NCBI GenBank assembly: GCA_020445165.1
Contig: JAGRHE010000032.1
Coordinates: 1-18,965 of the forward strand
Reading direction: 5' to 3'
Source: Gammaproteobacteria bacterium
GTDB lineage: Bacteria; Pseudomonadota; Gammaproteobacteria; Chromatiales; Sedimenticolaceae
Length of the DNA: 18,965 nucleotides
Part shown: in pieces, positions 13,939-18,965 of the stretch
Position numbering within the stretch: position 1 is the first letter of the stretch
Layout: each line of letters opens with the position of its first letter
Program-made: the position numbers and the translations under genes
The notes under the pieces: model-generated
The model's input: the letters and a program-made list of their open reading frames with translations, nothing else
What the model was told of the DNA's origin: nothing
Databases searched by the model: none

Positions 13939-15668
13939 AACGGTATTCAGTCATCGTGCTCGCACTCCTGCTTGCGGCATGCCAGACGAGGGCACCGCAA
14001 CAAGGGACGGCGATCGACTCGATCAAGCAGGTTTACCAGGAGGCTCGGGAAGATGCTGCCACGCGTCGCGTGGCGCCGCCGCCCGAGGTGACGGCGGCGT
14101 TGATGCCGACCATGAACATCCAGCTCGGCGGGATGCGCAGCAAGGCCGATGACCATCGATTCGATGTCAACGTGAATGGCCTGCCGGCACGTGATTTCTT
14201 CATGAGCCTGGTGGAAGGCACTGCGTTCAACATGGTCGTACACCCGCAGGTGGACGGCGAGGTATCGCTGGTGCTGAAGAATGTCACGATACCGGAAGTG
14301 ATGGCGGTCATGCGTGACGTCTACGGCTACGAATACGACCGCACGGCGAGCGGCTTCTCGGTGCTCCCGGTTCGCCTGCGCTCGCGCATCTACCAGGTCA
14401 ATTACCTGAACGTGAAGCGCACCGGCAACTCCGAGATGCGGGTGAGTTCCGGCCAGGTCACGCAGACCTCGAACTCGGATTCGTCGAGCCTCGTCAGCAG
14501 CAACAGTTCATCCGCGGAGACGGTGCCTTCGTCCAAGGTCATTACCGAAAGCGATGCCGATTTCTGGACCGAGCTGAAGGAGGCTCTCACGGCACTCGTC
14601 GGTAGCGAAGGTGGGCGTTCGATCGTCGTTTCGCCGCAGTCCGGCGTCGTCGTCGTCCGTGCCATGCCCAACGAATTGCGCGAGGTCGAGAGCTTCCTGC
14701 GCACCACCCAGGCCACTCTGCAACGCCAGGTGATACTCGAGGCCAAGATCATCGAGGTCGAACTCAGTGACGGCTTCCAGTCAGGCATCAACTGGGCCAA
14801 GCTGGGACGGGTTGGTGATGGCAAGACCGTCACGGTGGGCCAGACCGGTGGTGGTACCGTGCTCGGATCCGACGATGGCGTATCCGGCATCGCGGGTAAT
14901 TCAGGAAACCTGGATCCTGCTGCCTACTCGGCGGTCAATGCGCTCGCCGCACAGGCCTTCGGTGGTGTGTTCTCGGTGGCGGTCAATGCCGGCAGCTTCA
15001 CCGCGTTCATCGAGCTGCTGGAGACGCAGGGCAACGTGCAGGTCCTGTCGAGCCCGCGCGTGGCGACCGTCAACAACCAGAAAGCCGTGATCAAGGTCGG
15101 CCAGGACGAATTCTTCGTCACCGATGTGTCGACGACGACGGTGACCGGTACGGCTACCAGCACCACGCCCGAGGTCACACTGACGCCGTTCTTTTCGGGG
15201 ATCGCGCTCGATGTCACGCCACAGATCGACAACCGTGGTGGCGTCACGCTGCATATCCATCCATCGGTCAGTGACGTGATCGACCAGACCAAGACATTCA
15301 CCATCGATGATCGTTCGCAGACCCTGCCGCTCGCCCAGTCGCGGGTGCGCGAGTCCGACAGTATCGTTTACGCGGTCAGCGGCCAGATCATCGTGATCGG
15401 CGGCCTGATGCAGGAGTCGAGCGCCGAGGACCTGGCTGCGCCACCTGCGCTGGGCGACGTGCCGTTCTTCGGTTCCGCCTTCCGTCACACGCGCCAGCGC
15501 GCACGCAAGAGCGAGCTCGTGATCCTGCTGAAACCGCTCGTCGTCGACGGCCCGGCAGCATGGGGTGAAGCACTTGCCGGTTCGGCGAATGCCATCGATC
15601 GGCTGGACCGCGGGTTCCACTATGGCGGCAAGGTGGAGGTGTTCGGTAGCGAGGGAGAGGCACGCTGA
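13935..15668 (+). CDS. mshL: MshL, outer-membrane secretin lipoprotein of the MSHA pilus
   Basis: The 577-residue protein has a lipoprotein signal with lipobox LAAC (C16). An STN-like N0 domain (about 75-145: GLPARDFFMSLVEGTAFNMVVHP) is followed by an N1-type region (about 150-260). A Ser-rich insert (about 178-205) interrupts it. The C-terminal secretin domain (about 265-550) ends with GDVPFFGSAFRHTRQRARKSELVILLKP. It forms the outer-membrane channel through which the pilus passes. The ATG at 13935 overlaps the mshK stop (ATGA) and has GAGGA at 13924-13928. It ends in TGATG, sharing one base with mshM. Confidence 0.95.
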   Translation: MKRYSVIVLALLLAACQTRAPQQGTAIDSIKQVYQEAREDAATRRVAPPPEVTAALMPTMNIQLGGMRSKADDHRFDVNVNGLPARDFFMSLVEGTAFNMVVHPQVDGEVSLVLKNVTIPEVMAVMRDVYGYEYDRTASGFSVLPVRLRSRIYQVNYLNVKRTGNSEMRVSSGQVTQTSNSDSSSLVSSNSSSAETVPSSKVITESDADFWTELKEALTALVGSEGGRSIVVSPQSGVVVVRAMPNELREVESFLRTTQATLQRQVILEAKIIEVELSDGFQSGINWAKLGRVGDGKTVTVGQTGGGTVLGSDDGVSGIAGNSGNLDPAAYSAVNALAAQAFGGVFSVAVNAGSFTAFIELLETQGNVQVLSSPRVATVNNQKAVIKVGQDEFFVTDVSTTTVTGTATSTTPEVTLTPFFSGIALDVTPQIDNRGGVTLHIHPSVSDVIDQTKTFTIDDRSQTLPLAQSRVRESDSIVYAVSGQIIVIGGLMQESSAEDLAAPPALGDVPFFGSAFRHTRQRARKSELVILLKPLVVDGPAAWGEALAGSANAIDRLDRGFHYGGKVEVFGSEGEAR

Positions 15669-16591
15669 TGTACCTGCCGTTCTTCAGCCTCGATGAGGCC
15701 CCGTTCAGCCTGACACCCGACACGGCCTTCTTTTACAGCAACCCATCGCACCAGGAGGCATTGAATACCCTGCTGGTGGCATTGCAGATGGGTGAGGGTT
15801 TCATCAAGGTGACCGGGGAAGTCGGCACGGGCAAGACGCTGTTGTGTCGCAAGCTGTTGCGCGAACTTGAAGCGATTCCTTCGTTCGTCACCGCCTACAT
15901 CGCAAACCCCGCACTTTCCCCGACGGCCTTGCATTACAGCCTTGCCGACGAACTCGGCATCCACTACGACCGTGACCTTGCCCAGCATGAAGTCATGCAG
16001 CTGATCAGCAATCGTCTGCTGGAGGAGCGCAAGCGTGAGAATCGCGTGGTACTGGTCATCGACGAGGCCCAGGCGCTGCCGCATGAATGCCTCGAGGCGG
16101 TCCGTCTGCTGACCAATCTCGAAACGGAGAAGAGCAAACTTCTGCAGGTGGTATTGCTCGGACAGCCTGAACTCGACGTGCACCTGGCCGAACCGTCGGT
16201 GCGCCAGTTGCGCCAGCGGGTCACCTTCAGCCAGACGCTGATGCCGATGAACAGCGAAGCGGTTGGTGGTTATCTCGCGCATCGCATGGGTATTGCGGGT
16301 TATCGCGGACCGTGCATGTTTTCATGGGAAGTCGCCAGGGACATCGCGCAAGCCAGCGAGGGTATACCGCGCCTGATCAACATCATCGCGCACAAGTGTC
16401 TGCTCGCCGCCTACGGTGAAGGACGCATGATCGTTACGCGGCGCCACGTACGCCTCGCCAGCCGGGATACGGAAGCCGTGAATGCCGGTCGCCCGCGCTC
16501 CGGCAGGCGCCGGGCAGCCGTCGTCGTTGCCGGTGCACTGTCTGCCGGCGCGGCCGCGTTCGGTACCTTGCTGCTGCAGGGGATGGGGTGA
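15668..16591 (+). CDS. mshM: MshM, ExeA-like AAA ATPase of the MSHA cluster
   Basis: The 307-residue protein is an ExeA/GspA-like P-loop ATPase. It starts MYLPFFSLDEAPFSLTPD, typical of this family. Walker A is GEVGTGKT (50-57); Walker B is VVLVIDEAQ with D132 and E133. LLGQPELD and GIPRLINIIAHKCLLAAY are family motifs. A C-terminal hydrophobic segment (about 284-304) after a basic stretch probably anchors it in the inner membrane; unlike ExeA it has almost no periplasmic part. It may help place or assemble the secretin. The start shares one base with the mshL stop. Confidence 0.93.
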   Translation: MYLPFFSLDEAPFSLTPDTAFFYSNPSHQEALNTLLVALQMGEGFIKVTGEVGTGKTLLCRKLLRELEAIPSFVTAYIANPALSPTALHYSLADELGIHYDRDLAQHEVMQLISNRLLEERKRENRVVLVIDEAQALPHECLEAVRLLTNLETEKSKLLQVVLLGQPELDVHLAEPSVRQLRQRVTFSQTLMPMNSEAVGGYLAHRMGIAGYRGPCMFSWEVARDIAQASEGIPRLINIIAHKCLLAAYGEGRMIVTRRHVRLASRDTEAVNAGRPRSGRRRAAVVVAGALSAGAAAFGTLLLQGMG

Positions 16592-16595
16592 ACGC

Positions 16596-17804
16596 ATGAG
16601 CTTGTTGAACCAGGTTCTGCAGGATCTCGAAACACGCCAGCGTGCACCGGTGCAGACGTCGATACGCCTGGCCACCGCGTCTGCGGCGCCCCATACCGGC
16701 GCCGATTGGCGTGATACGCATTGGCAGGAACGCCTGCGCCCGGGACTGATTGGTATGCTCGTCGCTCTGGCGCTGGTCGTGGCAGCCTGGGTTTTTCAAA
16801 TCGCCTGGGAGACAAGCCAGCAGGTCACTGGCCCGGCAGTTGTCATCGATCCAGTTCCGACAACGCCTCTGGCTTCGGACACCGACACGGATGCGGTTCC
16901 CGCCACGATAACCGGTGTCACAGAGACGCCTGGGTCCCCTGTGGAGACCCGGGAGTCGGTTGGCGCACCGGATCAGGCGCCTCAAGAGACACTTTCCGAT
17001 TCGAATACGGCGATGCCCGAACAGTTGGAATCCGCCTTGCCGGACGAGCCCCGGGATGTTGTCGCGAGTGTGGACCCGGCCGCTGAACAGCCGCCTGTGG
17101 CGAGCAGCCGGTCGAACGGCGCGGTGGATCCGGCCGAGGCAGCTGCAGTCGCCACCGATTTCCTGCCGTTGCGTAATGTCGAGTTGCCGGTCGAACCGGT
17201 CCGCTCGACTCGCAGGCGCTCGGGCGGCGAGGCCGTGGTACGTCCGCGGGCACCCGATTCGATGACCGTTGCGCGCGATGCAATTGCGTCTGGCGAGTTG
17301 GCAAGCGCCGAGAAGCTGCTGCGCCGGCGACTGAGCGGCCGGCCGGCCGAACTCGATGCACGCGAGTTGCTGGTCGGCCTGTTGTTGCGTGGCGATCGTA
17401 GCGAGGAGGCCATGCGCCAGCTGGAGACGGGCCTGGCCTATCACCCGGCACATGGCAATTTCATCCTGATAATGGCCCAGCTGCAGGCGGCCAAGGGCGA
17501 CACTGAGGCGGCAATCGCCACCTTGCGCAGAGGCGCCGGGATTCGCGCGATTCGCAGCCAGTGTCTGCAGATGCTCGGTGCACTGCAACAGCAGCATGGG
17601 CAGTATGCCGCTGCGAGCGAGAGTTTCCGCCAGCTGGTGGCGATCGAACCGAGCCTGGCCAATGCCTGGATGGGGCTGGCACTCAGTCTCGATGCCGAGG
17701 GTAGGGCCGGTGCGGCGTCGGCCTATCAGCGGGCGCTGGAGATCGGGGGTCTGCCGGAGGCCACGGTCGGATATGCGCGCCAGCGCCTTACGGCGATGGA
17801 GTGA
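16596..17804 (+). CDS. mshN: MshN, membrane-anchored TPR protein of the MSHA cluster
   Basis: The 402-residue protein begins MSLLNQVLQDLETRQ, the usual start of MshN. One transmembrane helix (about 49-70) is followed by a long low-complexity stretch rich in Pro, Thr, Ala and acidic residues (about 71-215), likely spanning the periplasm. The C-terminal part (about 230-400) carries tetratricopeptide repeats, for example NAWMGLALSLDAEGRAGAASAYQRALE. The frame is open upstream into mshM, but the ATG at 16596 has a GGGG-TGA ribosome binding region just before it and gives the family start. It begins 4 bp after the mshM stop. Confidence 0.92.
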   Translation: MSLLNQVLQDLETRQRAPVQTSIRLATASAAPHTGADWRDTHWQERLRPGLIGMLVALALVVAAWVFQIAWETSQQVTGPAVVIDPVPTTPLASDTDTDAVPATITGVTETPGSPVETRESVGAPDQAPQETLSDSNTAMPEQLESALPDEPRDVVASVDPAAEQPPVASSRSNGAVDPAEAAAVATDFLPLRNVELPVEPVRSTRRRSGGEAVVRPRAPDSMTVARDAIASGELASAEKLLRRRLSGRPAELDARELLVGLLLRGDRSEEAMRQLETGLAYHPAHGNFILIMAQLQAAKGDTEAAIATLRRGAGIRAIRSQCLQMLGALQQQHGQYAAASESFRQLVAIEPSLANAWMGLALSLDAEGRAGAASAYQRALEIGGLPEATVGYARQRLTAME

Positions 17805-17808
17805 GCGG

Positions 17809-18965
17809 ATGGGCGACCTGGGAACGAATTCACAGCCACCGGCAACGCATGCACCACAACGCAAGATCCGGATCGGCGACCTGCTGGTCAGCAACGGGGT
17901 CATCACCGAAGCACAGTTGATGAGTGCCTTGGCCGAGCAGAAGAAGACCGGCCAGAAACTCGGTAACACGCTCATCGAGAGCGGGTTCATCGATGAGAAT
18001 CGGATGCTGGCCTTCCTGTCGCAGCAGTTGCAGATCCCGCTGCTCGATCTGACCAAGACCAAGGTCGATACGCAGGTCGCCAGGCTGCTGCCGGAGACTG
18101 TCGCGCGCCGCTACCGCATGCTGGTGCTGGAGAACCGCGAGCACGACGTGTTGCTCGCAATGGCCGATCCCACCGACCTGTTCGCATACGACGAAGCCAG
18201 CCGGCTGCTGAAAAAGCGCATCCGCCAGGCCGTCGTGCGCGAAAGCGATCTGCTGCGCACCCTCGGGCGCTGCTACCAGGACCGCGAGGAACTGCAGGAT
18301 CTGGCCGGCGAACTGCACCAGGAGCTGTCGGCCGGCGACGTCGACCTGCAGCAGATGTTGACCTCGATCGCCGCCGAAGACGCGCCGGTCGTGCGCCTGT
18401 TGCAGAAGCTGTTCGAAGAGGCCGTGCACAACAAGGCGTCCGACATCCATATCGAACCCGAGGAGCGCGTACTGCGTATTCGTCAGCGGGTCGATGGCGT
18501 GTTGCATGAACGGGTGATGAACGAGGCGCGCATCGCCTCGGCCCTGGTGCAGCGGCTCAAGCTGCTGGCCAATCTCGATATCTCGGAGAAGCGCCTGCCG
18601 CAGGACGGCCGGTTCCAGATCAAAGTGCGCAATCACCAGGTCGACGTGCGCCTGTCGACCATGCCGGTCGCACACGGCGAGGCCGTGGTCATGCGCCTGC
18701 TCGACCAGACAGCAGGTATCCTCGACTTCGAGGAACTCGGCCTGCCGGACGATCTGCGCAAGCGTCTGCGTTCTGTGATCCGGCGTCCGCACGGCATGTT
18801 GTTGGTGACGGGGCCGACCGGCAGCGGCAAGACCACGACACTGTATGCCGCGCTGAATGAACTCAACACGCCGCAGCACAAGATCATCACGGTCGAGGAT
18901 CCGGTCGAGTACCGCTTGGCAAGGGTCAACCAGGTCCAGGTCCACGAGCAGATCGGCCTGACCTT
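17809..18965 (+). CDS. mshE: MshE, extension ATPase of the MSHA pilus (partial)
   Basis: The first 385 codons of this GspE/PilB-type ATPase are present; the rest lies beyond the window. The N-terminal MshEN domain has two consecutive copies of the c-di-GMP-binding motif: R21-Q44 (RIGDLLVSNGVITEA, then L37, L41, Q44) and K50-Q73 (KLGNTLIESGFIDEN, then M66, L70, Q73). These fit the pattern R/KLGxxLVxxGxIxxxxLxxxLxxQ. The core ATPase shows DAPVVRLLQKLF, ASDIHIEP, Walker A GPTGSGKTT (335-343) and the Asp box TVEDPVEY (361-368). It powers pilus extension in the cytoplasm. The ATG at 17809 has GGAG at 17798-17801 and starts 4 bp after mshN. Confidence 0.96.
   Translation, partial: MGDLGTNSQPPATHAPQRKIRIGDLLVSNGVITEAQLMSALAEQKKTGQKLGNTLIESGFIDENRMLAFLSQQLQIPLLDLTKTKVDTQVARLLPETVARRYRMLVLENREHDVLLAMADPTDLFAYDEASRLLKKRIRQAVVRESDLLRTLGRCYQDREELQDLAGELHQELSAGDVDLQQMLTSIAAEDAPVVRLLQKLFEEAVHNKASDIHIEPEERVLRIRQRVDGVLHERVMNEARIASALVQRLKLLANLDISEKRLPQDGRFQIKVRNHQVDVRLSTMPVAHGEAVVMRLLDQTAGILDFEELGLPDDLRKRLRSVIRRPHGMLLVTGPTGSGKTTTLYAALNELNTPQHKIITVEDPVEYRLARVNQVQVHEQIGLT

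Noticed and set aside
16434..18945. Minus-strand frames of 542 and 371 codons opposite mshM, mshN and mshE
   Set aside because: The plus strand encodes recognisable MshM, MshN and MshE with full motifs; the minus-strand translations look like composition artefacts.

Overview
The window is GC-rich, gene-dense chromosomal DNA from a gammaproteobacterium. The evidence is a full-length HrpA helicase close in layout to the E. coli protein, a YchJ-type SEC-C protein, a PsiE-family protein, and an MSHA-type (mannose-sensitive haemagglutinin) type IV pilus assembly cluster in the usual gammaproteobacterial order. The species cannot be fixed from sequence alone; an environmental lineage such as the Chromatiales is a guess. 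I see no tRNA, rRNA, CRISPR array, insertion sequence or integrase.

Left part (1-7077). The window opens with the last 18 codons of an unrecognised gene. A membrane-bound GGDEF-EAL cyclic-di-GMP enzyme follows on the minus strand. Divergent from it is a small secreted Sel1-repeat protein with a TTG start, then hrpA. Behind hrpA is an AT-rich island. It holds a 48-residue ribbon-helix-helix regulator (minus strand) and a divergent 40-residue membrane protein with a good ribosome binding site. A perfect inverted repeat, overlapping a good sigma-70 promoter, sits between them. This pair is the best candidate here for something not yet described.

Middle part (7078-11193). This is mostly single housekeeping or accessory genes: the YchJ-like protein, a DUF938 methyltransferase, an exported lytic transglycosylase with a possible leaderless start, a membrane-anchored thioredoxin-like protein, a small conserved hypothetical, a periplasmic LprI/DUF1311-like protein divergent from psiE with only 27 bp between them, and another conserved hypothetical. 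A likely intrinsic terminator closes this part.

Right part (11313-18965). Eight tightly packed genes on the plus strand run mshI, mshI2, mshJ, mshK, mshL, mshM, mshN and mshE, the last cut by the window edge. Most overlap by 1-14 bp, so translational coupling is likely. They encode the PilM/N/O/P-like inner-membrane alignment set, the outer-membrane secretin lipoprotein, an ExeA-like ATPase, a TPR protein and the extension ATPase. MshE carries two consecutive c-di-GMP-binding MshEN motifs, so pilus extension is probably gated by c-di-GMP. The GGDEF-EAL enzyme at the left end has its catalytic residues and could in principle feed that signal, but no specific link is shown. The platform protein and pilin genes are expected to the right of the window.
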